Source: Algibacter sp045066735
Lineage (GTDB): Bacteria; Bacteroidota; Bacteroidia; Flavobacteriales; Flavobacteriaceae
Direction of reading: 5' to 3'
DNA length: 64,000 nucleotides
Assembly (NCBI RefSeq): GCF_045066735.1
Contig: NZ_JBISHH010000026.1
Location: forward strand, 186,001-250,000
In this document: positions 53,678 through 62,732 of the stretch, piece by piece
Numbering within the stretch: position 1 is the stretch's first letter
Layout of the letters: each line of letters begins with the position of its first letter
Notes under the pieces: model-generated
Told to the model about the DNA's origin: nothing
What the model saw: only the letters and a program-made list of their open reading frames with translations
Database searches by the model: none
Made by a program: the position numbers and the translations under genes

Positions 53678-54751
53678 ATGGACGAAAACAACACGCCAAA
53701 TAACGATAATTTAGATTTAGGAGCAGAACAACAAAGTTTTGAAAACACCCTTTCGGGAAAAGAGGCCACAGAAGAATCTAATTTAGATTTTAAAAGTCGA
53801 ATAGATTTAAGTGAGCTTCAAAACGGTATCGCACTCATAAAAAATGAAATAGGAAAAGTAATTGTTGGCCAAAAAGGGATGATAGATATGCTAATAGCTT
53901 CTATTTTGGCAAACGGGCATTCATTAATAGAGGGTGTGCCCGGAGTGGCAAAAACAATTTCGGCTAAGTTACTGGCAAAATCATTAGATGTTGGTTTTAG
54001 CCGTATTCAATTTACACCAGATTTAATGCCAAGCGATATTTTAGGAACCTCTGTTTTCGATATGAAATCTTCTGAATTTGAATTCAAAAAAGGCCCTATT
54101 TTTTCAAATATGATTCTTATTGATGAAATAAATCGTGCCCCAGCAAAAACACAGGCAGCTTTGTTTGAAGTTATGGAAGAGCGCCAAATTACCATCGATG
54201 GTAATAAGTTTGTTATGGATTTACCTTTTATTGTTTTAGCAACACAAAACCCGGTGGAACAAGAAGGAACTTACCGTTTACCAGAAGCCCAACTAGACCG
54301 TTTTTTGTTTAAAATAGATGTAGATTATCCAAATTTAGAAGAAGAGATAGAAATTATAAACAGAGAACAAGCGTTGCAAGGAGGTGCCAAAACCGATAAA
54401 ATTACGACGCATTTAAGTAAAGCAGATATTTCTAAATTTCAGGTTTTAGTAAGTCAAATCCTTATCGAAGCCCACTTAGTAAAATATATAGCAGATATTA
54501 TTGTAAATACGCGTAGTAATCCGTTTTTATATTTAGGCGCTTCGCCACGTGCGTCGATTGCAATATTAAAAGCAAGTAAAGCCTTTGCAGCCATGAACGG
54601 TAGAGATTTTGTAACGCCTGAAGATATTAAGCAAGCAGCCATTCCAGTACTGCAACATCGTGTTATTGTAACACCAGAGCGCGAAATGGAAGGGGTGACT
54701 TCAAAACAAATAATTAAGCAAATTATAGAAGCCGTAGAGATTCCGAGGTAA
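53678..54751 (+). CDS. MoxR-family AAA ATPase
   Basis: A 357-residue ATPase, complete. Walker A is GVPGVAKT at 86-93, Walker B MILIDE at 145-150, then NRAPAKTQAALFEVMEERQ and the sensor region ATQNPVEQEGTYRLPEAQL, all MoxR hallmarks. MoxR proteins act as chaperones that insert metals or remodel partner proteins, usually with VWA or DUF58 proteins. The first 40 residues form an acidic Asn/Glu-rich extension absent from the minimal family. It is 2 bases after the DUF4350 gene, and DUF58 follows 80 bases later. Second MoxR of the window (first at the left edge). Confidence 0.93.
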   Translation: MDENNTPNNDNLDLGAEQQSFENTLSGKEATEESNLDFKSRIDLSELQNGIALIKNEIGKVIVGQKGMIDMLIASILANGHSLIEGVPGVAKTISAKLLAKSLDVGFSRIQFTPDLMPSDILGTSVFDMKSSEFEFKKGPIFSNMILIDEINRAPAKTQAALFEVMEERQITIDGNKFVMDLPFIVLATQNPVEQEGTYRLPEAQLDRFLFKIDVDYPNLEEEIEIINREQALQGGAKTDKITTHLSKADISKFQVLVSQILIEAHLVKYIADIIVNTRSNPFLYLGASPRASIAILKASKAFAAMNGRDFVTPEDIKQAAIPVLQHRVIVTPEREMEGVTSKQIIKQIIEAVEIPR

Positions 54752-54831
54752 GGATTTAAGTACTAAGTATTCAATAAAAAAATAATTAATATCTAGTAAC
54801 CAACAACAAGTAGTAACCAATAATCAAAAAA

Positions 54832-56163
54832 TTGAAACGTCTTAAACCATTTTATATACAAAATAGATTTTTTTACACATGCTTGGCCGTAATTGTCTTG
54901 TTTGTGTTAAGTTTTGTGTTCCCTAGGCTTTTTAATTTGGTGAAGCTACTGTTGTTATGCCTATTTGTTTTAACCATTTTAGATGCTATTTTATTGTTTG
55001 CAGCAAAAAAGGGAATAAAGGGAACTCGAAATTTACCCGAAAAATTCTCAAATGGAGATCAAAATGCTATTGGTATTTCTATTGAAAACTTCTATACATT
55101 TCCTGTTTTTATTCAAATTATTGATGAAATTCCTTTGCAGTTCCAAGTACGGGGTTTTAAAATAGATAGAAAGTTAGATGCCTCTAGCTTAACGGAATTA
55201 GAATATAAGCTGCGCCCAACTGAGCGTGGAGAGTATCAATTCGGAAAACTTAATATTTATGCCACATCGGTTTTTGGATTAATTGCAAGACGCTTTTGGT
55301 TTGATGATGACCAAATGATTGCTACGTACCCAAGTTTTATTCAATTGCGTAAATATAATTTGCTTGCCATAAGTAATAATTTATTGCAGTATGGAGTTAA
55401 AAAAGTAAGGAAGTTAGGGCACACCATGGAATTTGAGCAGATTAAAGATTATGTTTTAGGTGATGATTTACGCACTATAAATTGGAAGGCTACTGCCAAG
55501 AAAAACCAGTTAATGGTAAATCAGTTTCAAGATGAAAAATCTCAGCCTATATATTCTGTAATTGATAAAGGACGTGTTATGAAAATGCCTTTTGATGGCT
55601 TAACTTTACTAGATTATGCTATAAATGCGGCTTTGGTAATATCTAATGTGGCTTTAAAGAAACAAGATAAAGCCGGTATTTTTTCATTTTCTAAAAAAGT
55701 AGAAAATAGAGTCGTTGCGGAGCGCAGAACATCTCAAATGAATTTAATTTTAGAGGCGCTTTATAATGTGAACACCGATTATTACGAAAGTGATTTTGGT
55801 CGATTATATGCCGATGTAAAACGTAATATTACGCAAAGAAGTCTTGTTTTATTATATACTAATTTTGAAACCTTAGATGGTTTGCATCGCCAATTACCTT
55901 ATTTAAAAGGAATTGCTAAAAGTCATTTATTAGTCGTGATTTTCTTTAAAAACACAGAACTAGATAGTATAATTGATGAGAACGCAGAAACGGTGCAACA
56001 GGCGTATGATAAGGTAATTGCGGAAAAATTTGCTTTTGAAAAGCGACTTATTGTAAATGAATTAAAGAAATACGGTATTTATTCTATTTTAACAACACCA
56101 GAAAACTTAACCATTGATACAATAAATAAATATTTAGAAATTAAAGCACGCGGCTTGCTGTAG
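54832..56163 (+). CDS. DUF58-domain membrane protein
   Basis: A 443-residue protein: two N-terminal membrane segments (about 14-60), an Ig-like beta region (about 65-150) and the DUF58 domain with GDDLRTINWKATAK near 210. It starts with TTG at 54832; no ATG occurs until far inside the conserved part, so the TTG start is needed to include the membrane helices. DUF58 is VWA-like and usually works with the adjacent MoxR ATPase. It ends the seven-gene module. A strong inverted repeat follows, shared with the convergent pepT. Confidence 0.87.
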   Translation: MKRLKPFYIQNRFFYTCLAVIVLFVLSFVFPRLFNLVKLLLLCLFVLTILDAILLFAAKKGIKGTRNLPEKFSNGDQNAIGISIENFYTFPVFIQIIDEIPLQFQVRGFKIDRKLDASSLTELEYKLRPTERGEYQFGKLNIYATSVFGLIARRFWFDDDQMIATYPSFIQLRKYNLLAISNNLLQYGVKKVRKLGHTMEFEQIKDYVLGDDLRTINWKATAKKNQLMVNQFQDEKSQPIYSVIDKGRVMKMPFDGLTLLDYAINAALVISNVALKKQDKAGIFSFSKKVENRVVAERRTSQMNLILEALYNVNTDYYESDFGRLYADVKRNITQRSLVLLYTNFETLDGLHRQLPYLKGIAKSHLLVVIFFKNTELDSIIDENAETVQQAYDKVIAEKFAFEKRLIVNELKKYGIYSILTTPENLTIDTINKYLEIKARGLL

Positions 56164-56212
56164 CATATATTTATTATATCTTTTGGAGTAGTAACTCTTT
56201 TTTTATAAACTA

Positions 56213-56248
56213 AAATAGCGCTAGAACCTGAAGGTTTTAGCGCTATTT
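56213..56248. terminator. Bidirectional terminator-like hairpin between DUF58 and pepT
   Basis: A 16-base-pair stem (56213-56228 with 56233-56248, one G-U pair) with the loop TGAA stands midway between convergent stop codons. Neither side has a long T-run, but AAATAGCGC and GCGCTATTT give each strand a short T-rich end. A role in both directions is likely. Confidence 0.6.
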
Positions 56249-56276
56249 GTATAAATAAGTATATGTATTTAAGTTT

Positions 56277-57521
56277 TTAGTTTTGAGCTTCTTCTGCTGT
56301 TAATTCTGCTATTTTACAAATTACTTCAGTAGCTTTTATAATGCTTTCTACAGGTACATATTCGTAACGACCGTGAAAGTTATGTCCACCGGCAAATATA
56401 TTAGGGCAAGGTAAGCCCATATAGCTTAATTGCGATCCATCTGTTCCGCCGCGAATAGCTTTAATTAATGGTTCAATATCTAGAGTTTTCATCGCTTTTT
56501 CTGCAATATCAACAATATGCATTACAGGTTCAATTTTTTCACGCATGTTAAAATACTGATCCTTAATTTCTGTAGTAATCACCTCGTTTCCGTATTGCGA
56601 ATTAAGTTCAGCAGTAAGTTTTAGCATTACTTCTTTTCTTGCTTCAAAATGGCCACGATCGTGATCGCGAATAATGTATTTTAGAGTGGTTTCTTCAACA
56701 TCACCTTCCATGTTATGTAAATGGAAAAAACCTTGATAATCTGTGGTGTGCTCTGGTGTTTCCATCCGTGGTAGAGAATTAATAAACTCGGTAGCAATGT
56801 ACATGGAGTTTATCATTTTACCTTTAGCATAGCCGGGATGCACAATTTTTCCTTTAATTTTTACAACAGCTCCAGCGGCATTAAAGTTTTCGTATTCTAG
56901 TTCACCAATCTGGCTTCCGTCCATGGTGTAGGCCCATTCTGCTCCAAATTTTTCAACATCAAATTTATGAGCACCTCGTCCTATTTCTTCATCTGGAGTA
57001 AATCCAACTCGAATTTTTCCATGTTTAATTTCTGGGTGTTGCACTAAGTACTCCATAGCAGAAACAATTTCGCAAATTCCAGCTTTATCATCGGCGCCTA
57101 AAAGTGTTGTGCCATCTGTGGTAATTATCGTTTGTCCTTTATATTGCAATAAATCTTCAAAATAATCTGGAGATAGAATAATGTTTTCAGCTTCATTTAA
57201 AACAATATCTTTTCCATCGTAATTTTCGATAATTTGAGGTTTTACGTTTTTTCCTGTAAAATCTGGCGACGTATCAAAATGAGAAATAAACCCAATAGTT
57301 GGTACATTGTGATCTACGTTGCTAGGCAATGTAGCCATGATGTATGCATTTTCGTCGATGCTAACATCTTCTAAACCAATTTGTTTAAGTTCTTCGGCAA
57401 GTTTGTTAGCCAAATCCCACTGTTTTTTTGTACTTGGTGTAGTTTGAGATTCTGGATCAGATTCGGTATCGACAGTTACGTAACCTACAAAGCGTTTTAT
57501 GATATGTTCTTTTGAAATCAT
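56277..57521 (-). CDS. pepT: Peptidase T (tripeptidase, M20 family)
   Basis: A 414-residue cytoplasmic zinc aminotripeptidase of M20. The metal site is seen as FISHFDTSPDF (near 83) and LGADDKAGICEI (near 144), followed by GFTPDEEIGRG (near 176), and IRGGTDGSQLSYMG with PNIFAGGHNFHGRYE near the end. It removes N-terminal residues from tripeptides and supports peptide use. The length is typical of the family (about 408). Convergent with DUF58. The ATG at 57521 gives the normal N-terminus. Confidence 0.95.
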   Translation of the reverse strand: MISKEHIIKRFVGYVTVDTESDPESQTTPSTKKQWDLANKLAEELKQIGLEDVSIDENAYIMATLPSNVDHNVPTIGFISHFDTSPDFTGKNVKPQIIENYDGKDIVLNEAENIILSPDYFEDLLQYKGQTIITTDGTTLLGADDKAGICEIVSAMEYLVQHPEIKHGKIRVGFTPDEEIGRGAHKFDVEKFGAEWAYTMDGSQIGELEYENFNAAGAVVKIKGKIVHPGYAKGKMINSMYIATEFINSLPRMETPEHTTDYQGFFHLHNMEGDVEETTLKYIIRDHDRGHFEARKEVMLKLTAELNSQYGNEVITTEIKDQYFNMREKIEPVMHIVDIAEKAMKTLDIEPLIKAIRGGTDGSQLSYMGLPCPNIFAGGHNFHGRYEYVPVESIIKATEVICKIAELTAEEAQN

Positions 57522-57713
57522 TTTAGAAAAATTTTAATGTATTTGAGGGAAAAAATGTTCTTGATTTTAATACTTCAAAAATACGATTTTTAACCATGAA
57601 TTCGCGAATGTTTTCATTCAAATAATTAGGATACAAGATTCAAATATTTAAATTTTCAGGCGTTAGAATTGTTCAATTTTTTAATTAAACCTATTTTTGC
57701 ACAAATAATCCTG

Positions 57714-58748
57714 ATGTACAAACAATTACTGCGCCCGATATTTTTTTCTTTCGATCCCGAAAAAATTCACCATTTTACATTTTCATTAGTAAAATTAACT
57801 TCTAAAATCCCTGGTTTTAAGTCTATATATAGAAGTTTATATGTTATAGATAACCCTAAATTAGAGCGAAATGTATTGGGGTTAACTTTTAAAAACCCAG
57901 TGGGATTAGCTGCAGGTTTTGATAAAAATGCCGTGCTATATAATGAATTGGCAAACTTTGGATTTGGTTTTATTGAAATAGGTACTGTAACTCCGAAAGC
58001 GCAAGAGGGAAATCCTAAAAAACGTTTGTTTCGTTTAAAACATGATCAAGGTATTATTAACCGAATGGGGTTTAATAATGAAGGCTTACAAGCTGCTATT
58101 GTTCAACTTAAAAAGAATAAGGGAAAACTTATTATTGGTGGAAATATTGGTAAAAACACCCAAACAAAACCCGAAGATTATACAAAGGATTATTTAGAAT
58201 GTTTTAACGCCTTGCATCCTTATGTGGACTATTTTGTACTTAATGTAAGTTGCCCAAATGTAGGATCGCATGCTAAGTTGAATGATAAAGATTATTTAGA
58301 AGAATTAATTGGAGCAGTTCAAAAAGCCAATCGTACGTTTACAAAGCAAAAACCTATAGTTTTAAAAATTGCACCAGATTTAAACAATGCGCAGTTAGAC
58401 GAAATTATTGAATTGGTAAAAGATACGAATTTAGATGGTGTTATTGCTAGTAACACGTCTATGGATAGAAGTGGTTTAAAAGCTTCGCAAGAGCGTTTGG
58501 AAAGTATTGGTAATGGTGGTTTGAGCGGACAACCTGTAAAGGAGAAAAGTACGGCTGTTATTAAATATTTATCTGAAAAGAGTAATAAAGCCTTTCCTAT
58601 TATTGGAGTAGGTGGTGTACATTCTGCTAAAGATGCTTTAGAGAAAATTGATGCGGGAGCCGATCTAGTTCAAATTTATACCGGGTTTATTTACGAAGGT
58701 CCAAGTTTGGTGAAACAAATTAATAAAGCAATATTAGCTAAGTTTTAA
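57714..58748 (+). CDS. pyrD: Dihydroorotate dehydrogenase (quinone), class 2
   Basis: A 344-residue FMN enzyme of pyrimidine synthesis that oxidises dihydroorotate with a membrane quinone. Family segments: NPVGLAAGFDKNAVLYNEL near residue 60, FIEIGTVTPKAQEGNPKKR, FVLNVSCPNVGS near 175 and VIASNTSMDRSGL near 245. Class 2 is shown by the N-terminal helical extension (MYKQLLRPIFFSFDPEKIHH). I choose ATG 57714 because it starts at the recognised extension; the TTG at 57669 would add 15 non-conserved residues. Standalone in its context. Confidence 0.94.
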   Translation: MYKQLLRPIFFSFDPEKIHHFTFSLVKLTSKIPGFKSIYRSLYVIDNPKLERNVLGLTFKNPVGLAAGFDKNAVLYNELANFGFGFIEIGTVTPKAQEGNPKKRLFRLKHDQGIINRMGFNNEGLQAAIVQLKKNKGKLIIGGNIGKNTQTKPEDYTKDYLECFNALHPYVDYFVLNVSCPNVGSHAKLNDKDYLEELIGAVQKANRTFTKQKPIVLKIAPDLNNAQLDEIIELVKDTNLDGVIASNTSMDRSGLKASQERLESIGNGGLSGQPVKEKSTAVIKYLSEKSNKAFPIIGVGGVHSAKDALEKIDAGADLVQIYTGFIYEGPSLVKQINKAILAKF

Positions 58749-59942
58749 TTATTTAATAAACTTTCTAGATACTGTCGCGTTTCCGTTTTGTAGTTGTAAA
58801 ATATAAGTTCCAGCAGATAATCTATTTACATTAATTTCATTATTTTCAACATAACCTTCTATCAAGGCTTGTCCTTGTAGATTTATTACCCTGAAAGTTA
58901 TTGGTGTATCTATCGAAGTAGAAGACAAGTAAATGTTACCATTTTGCACAGGATTAGGATAAAGTTTAACAGCATTTAAAGTTGCTATTTCAGCTTCTTC
59001 TTCTGTCGCAATTTCAGGAATAATTCCGGGTTGTGTAAATCTGTTTTTTTCTAAAGTAAAATAAGCATACATGCGTATTATTTGCTCTGTAGAAAAGTAA
59101 GTTCTACATGCTTTTAAAGAATACGACATCATGTTGCTAGTGTCTGGATTAAAAGTATCTCCATTGGCATCGGTAGCATTACCGGTGTAGTTGCAAAAAT
59201 TATCTACGTTATCGCTAGATAATCCGGGATCGGCAGGTGTATCGCATATACCATCTCCATCGGTGTCGCAGTTGCTACCATCAACCAACTCCGTAGTTAA
59301 TTGCGTGTTGCTAATACCATGTGTGTGTACTAAAGATAAAATATGTCCAATTTCGTGAGCTAAAGTAGAATCGTTAATAGAACAGCTGTTTTTTACGACT
59401 ATAATATCTCTGTTATCTGCATTATCACTGTAACCACAAATGGAAGATTTTGATGTATTATATAAATACTCAGCAAAATAAACATTTAAAATACCGGGTG
59501 TGTAATGACTTTCTAGTAAGGTTTTTTCATCTCCTTTTTCAAATTGCATTAATTCACTATCGTCAATATAATCTATACCTTCATAAAGTATAAAGTTTAC
59601 ATCAGCAGCGTCAAACATATTGTTTAAGTTTCTAAAAGCCTTTTCTAAATCGTATGCATGTAAACCACCAGAACCATTAGAATATCTAATCGCGTGCACT
59701 TTTATTTGGATATCTTGGGCTACCGTAATATCTCCCTTAACCTTAGCAGAACGTTGTTGTAGCATGCTCTGTTTAAAGGTAGCTAATTCAGCTTTATGAG
59801 TTTTAAAATAATTTAAAGTTTCTGGAGAGCTTACCGTTTGGCACTCTTGTACCACTTCGCTTTGTCCATAGCTATCTATGCTAACAAAAAATGTAACAAT
59901 GAAGAGAAATAGTAAAGTTGTTTTTTTAAAGAAAATATTCAT
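58749..59942 (-). CDS. Secreted metzincin metalloprotease (M43-type) with T9SS sorting signal
   Basis: A 397-residue protein with a signal peptide and a pappalysin-like zinc domain: HEIGHILSLVH is HExxHxxxxxH (His196, His200, His206 from this start), and the Met-turn is NMMSYS near residue 270. Asp-Gly-Asp loops such as DTDGDGICD may bind calcium. A Por-type T9SS sorting domain ends the protein (YPNPVQNGNIYL, last residues SRKFIK), so it is secreted through type IX to the surface or medium. The ATG at 59957 is an alternative start, but a TACATTTG -7-like sequence overlaps that region (59963-59970, minus strand), favouring 59942. Substrate unknown. Confidence 0.87.
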   Translation of the reverse strand: MNIFFKKTTLLFLFIVTFFVSIDSYGQSEVVQECQTVSSPETLNYFKTHKAELATFKQSMLQQRSAKVKGDITVAQDIQIKVHAIRYSNGSGGLHAYDLEKAFRNLNNMFDAADVNFILYEGIDYIDDSELMQFEKGDEKTLLESHYTPGILNVYFAEYLYNTSKSSICGYSDNADNRDIIVVKNSCSINDSTLAHEIGHILSLVHTHGISNTQLTTELVDGSNCDTDGDGICDTPADPGLSSDNVDNFCNYTGNATDANGDTFNPDTSNMMSYSLKACRTYFSTEQIIRMYAYFTLEKNRFTQPGIIPEIATEEEAEIATLNAVKLYPNPVQNGNIYLSSTSIDTPITFRVINLQGQALIEGYVENNEINVNRLSAGTYILQLQNGNATVSRKFIK

Positions 59943-60332
59943 TTTGGGGGCAAACATTTGATCAAATGTATTTCAAAATTCGTATTTGTAAGAAAAAAAA
60001 CGTTGTAGTTGATATTATACTCGTTTAGCGTACTAAGTGATTGGTTTTTGGGTTTAAAAGTGTTAAATTTTAACTTTATTTTTTCATTGTAATGGTTTAA
60101 AAATGAAAACAATAGGTTTTATTGGGGTTTAAAAAGTTTTGAAATTCCAGTACTATATTCATGAAAGGCCTCCTAGGTGCCAAATAGTAGCGTTTGAGAT
60201 ATAATGTGCTTTTTAATACTTCCATAAAATTGGTTGTAGCTCGTTGACAATGAGTTAATTTAAATCAATAGTTTTATCCATTCTTTTTTCAGAAAATAAT
60301 AGTATTTTTAACAACTATATTTTTAACTGTTT
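59943..60332. other. Intergenic region between the metalloprotease and HMG-CoA lyase genes
   Basis: This divergent gap holds a 16-base perfect palindrome ACATTTGATCAAATGT at 59954-59969 and, on the minus strand, a TACATTTG -7-like element. No reading frame on either strand looks real, and I see no RNA gene. Confidence 0.5.
59954..59969 (-). promoter_or_regulatory. Perfect 16-base palindrome overlapping a -7-like element
   Basis: ACATTTGATCAAATGT is its own reverse complement. On the minus strand it overlaps TACATTTG (59963-59970), a match to the TAnnTTTG consensus, at the start of the metalloprotease gene. An operator that blocks this promoter would fit; no TTG at the usual spacing is visible, so the promoter is uncertain. 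Confidence 0.4.
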
Positions 60333-61196
60333 ATGCAAAAACCCGTAAAAATTATTGAGTGCCCTCGAGATGCTATGCAAGGTATTAAGGCTTTTATTCC
60401 AACGGAAAAAAAGGTGCAATACATTCAGTCGCTTTTGCGGGTAGGTTTCGATACTATTGATGTGGGAAGTTTTGTATCTCCCAAAGCTATTCCACAAATG
60501 GTCGATACGTCACAGGTTTTAGAGCAGTTAGATTTAAGTAAAACTACTAGTAAATTATTAGCCATTATTGCTAATACTCGTGGCGCTATAGATGCTTGTC
60601 AGGAAGATGTTATAGATTATTTAGGATACCCGTTTTCGATTTCAGAAAATTTCCAAATGCGTAATACTCACAAAACCATAGCAGAATCTGTGGTAACACT
60701 TTCTGAAATTTTAGAGCATGCAGATAAAGCTAGTAAGGAAGTTGTAGTCTATATTTCTATGGGGTTTGGAAATCCGTATGGTGATCCTTGGAATGTAGAT
60801 ATAGTAGGCGAGTGGACAGAGAAATTAGCCAATATGGGTGTTAAAATACTTTCTTTAAGCGATACTGTTGGCACATCAGATCCAGAAAGCATTAATTACT
60901 TGTTTTCAAATTTAATTCCTAAATATCCAGAAATTGAGTTTGGTGCACATTTACATACCACGCCAACAAGTTGGTTTGAAAAGGTCGATGCGGCCTACAA
61001 AGCAGGATGTTACCGATTTGATGGTGCTATACAAGGTTTTGGTGGTTGCCCAATGGCAAAAGATGAATTAACAGGAAATATGCCAACCGAAAAATTACTA
61101 TCGTATTTTACTTCACAAAAGAATAATGATTTAAATGCGCTTAGTTTTGAAAGTGCTTATAATGAAGCTTCAAAAATCTTCAAAGTTTATCATTAA
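60333..61196 (+). CDS. Hydroxymethylglutaryl-CoA lyase
   Basis: A 287-residue TIM-barrel enzyme that splits HMG-CoA into acetyl-CoA and acetoacetate in leucine degradation. The active-site IIECPRDAMQGI (Arg near residue 12) opens the protein, GAHLHTTPTSW near 208 carries the metal-binding His residues, and FGGCPMAKDELTGNMPTE near 242 holds the conserved Cys loop. The length is normal. There are no leucine-pathway genes next to it. Confidence 0.92.
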   Translation: MQKPVKIIECPRDAMQGIKAFIPTEKKVQYIQSLLRVGFDTIDVGSFVSPKAIPQMVDTSQVLEQLDLSKTTSKLLAIIANTRGAIDACQEDVIDYLGYPFSISENFQMRNTHKTIAESVVTLSEILEHADKASKEVVVYISMGFGNPYGDPWNVDIVGEWTEKLANMGVKILSLSDTVGTSDPESINYLFSNLIPKYPEIEFGAHLHTTPTSWFEKVDAAYKAGCYRFDGAIQGFGGCPMAKDELTGNMPTEKLLSYFTSQKNNDLNALSFESAYNEASKIFKVYH

Positions 61197-61488
61197 TTCT
61201 AGTTTTCAGTTTGTAAATAGTGAGTTAAATCTTAATAATAGTATTTTAAAATAGGCTGTTATTATGGTCTGCTATAACTCATATTATAATTAATTGGTTT
61301 TTATTTCATTTACTATAATCTTTGTTAAGTCTTTATTTATATGAGTTAATGAAGGTTTATTAAAAATTAATTATTTCTTTATTTTAATTTGTTCTAAATA
61401 AACTTTGTTGAAGTTATTATGTGTTTTATATTTGCAACTTCAAATTAAAAATTATTTGTAATAAGTCTAAATAAAATAATAACTTATA

Positions 61489-62685
61489 ATGAAAAAAATA
61501 GTATTCAGTCTTTTTGTAGCATCGGCATTATTTCAATCTTGTTCAAGTGACGACGATGGAGGTGGAAGCTCTCAAGTAGAAGCACCAACAACATATACCT
61601 TTTTAAGAGATGGAAATTCGTCGGTAAGTTATAGCGGACAAACCACAAGAATTTTAATGGCAGAAGAATTAGTTTCTGGATTAAAAGTTGAAACAAATAC
61701 AGAAGCGACTTTAGATGCTATGTTTGCTCACGTAGAAGGAGCAAGTGATTTTAGTGATGCAGATTTAAACGCATCAGATAAAAGTGTGCGTAGTAAAGTA
61801 GCAGCTTCAACAGATTTTTTCTCAGCAAACACTACAGAAGCTAACGAAATTAAAGCTGATTTTGACGGATGGATTGCATCGCAAGTAAATGATGTTTTTC
61901 CAAACTGGAGCTTTACAGCAGCAGCTGGAGAGGCAGGCGCTTTACAACAAGCTGGTGGTGGTACAACTCGTTACTTAAACGAAAAGGGATTAGAATACAA
62001 CCAAGCTTTTGCTAAAGGTTTAATTGGTGGGTTAATGATCGATCAAATCCTTAATAACTACTTAAGCCCAGCAGTTTTAGATGCAGGTACAAATGTTGAA
62101 GACAATAACAATGTGGTTTTAGAAGAAGGTAAAACATACACTTCTATGGAACATAAATGGGATGAAGCTTTTGGATATTTATACGGTAGCGAAGCAGATG
62201 CTGCTAATCCTGTATTAGATGTAGATCAGTTTTTAAGTGAATATTTAGACCGCGTTGAAGCAGACGAAGATTTTGCAGGTATAGCTTCTAAAATTTACAA
62301 TGCTTTTAAGTTAGGTCGTGCTGCAATTGTTGCGAATGAGTATGCAATTCGTGATGCACAAGCAGAAATTATTAAAGAAAATATTTCAGTAATACCAGCA
62401 GTTAGAGCGGTATACTATTTACAATCAGGAAAAAATAATTTAGGTGTGGATAATGCATCAGCATTCCATGGTTTATCTGAAGCTTACGGATTTATTTACA
62501 GCCTTCAATTTACAAGACAACCAAATTCAACATCACCTTATTTAACAAAAACAGAAGTAGATGCTTATTTAGCAGAACTTATGGAAGGTAATGGTTTCTG
62601 GGATGTTACGACTAATACTTTAGATGAAATTTCAGATGAGATTTCGGCTAAATTTGGTTTCACAACAGAAGAAGCCTCTAACTAA
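61489..62685 (+). CDS. DUF4856-family lipoprotein
   Basis: A 398-residue lipoprotein (lipobox LFQSC) with an acidic Ser-Asp-rich tail after the Cys, similar to the surface-export signals described in flavobacteria. The body is mostly helical, with TTRYLNEKGLEYNQAFAKGL near residue 165 and a repetitive Asp/Glu/Ala-rich middle. DUF4856 proteins are usually encoded beside imelysin-like proteins, as here, and are thought to take part in iron or heme uptake; that is an association, not a shown function. The next gene starts 47 bases later. Confidence 0.82.
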   Translation: MKKIVFSLFVASALFQSCSSDDDGGGSSQVEAPTTYTFLRDGNSSVSYSGQTTRILMAEELVSGLKVETNTEATLDAMFAHVEGASDFSDADLNASDKSVRSKVAASTDFFSANTTEANEIKADFDGWIASQVNDVFPNWSFTAAAGEAGALQQAGGGTTRYLNEKGLEYNQAFAKGLIGGLMIDQILNNYLSPAVLDAGTNVEDNNNVVLEEGKTYTSMEHKWDEAFGYLYGSEADAANPVLDVDQFLSEYLDRVEADEDFAGIASKIYNAFKLGRAAIVANEYAIRDAQAEIIKENISVIPAVRAVYYLQSGKNNLGVDNASAFHGLSEAYGFIYSLQFTRQPNSTSPYLTKTEVDAYLAELMEGNGFWDVTTNTLDEISDEISAKFGFTTEEASN

Positions 62686-62732
62686 GAACTTTAGTTTTTA
62701 GAAGCCCTTTTAGAATTAAAACAATGTGTAGT

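Noticed and set aside
57669..57713. TTG start for dihydroorotate dehydrogenase
   Set aside because: ATG 57714 begins the class 2 extension; the extra 15 residues are not conserved.
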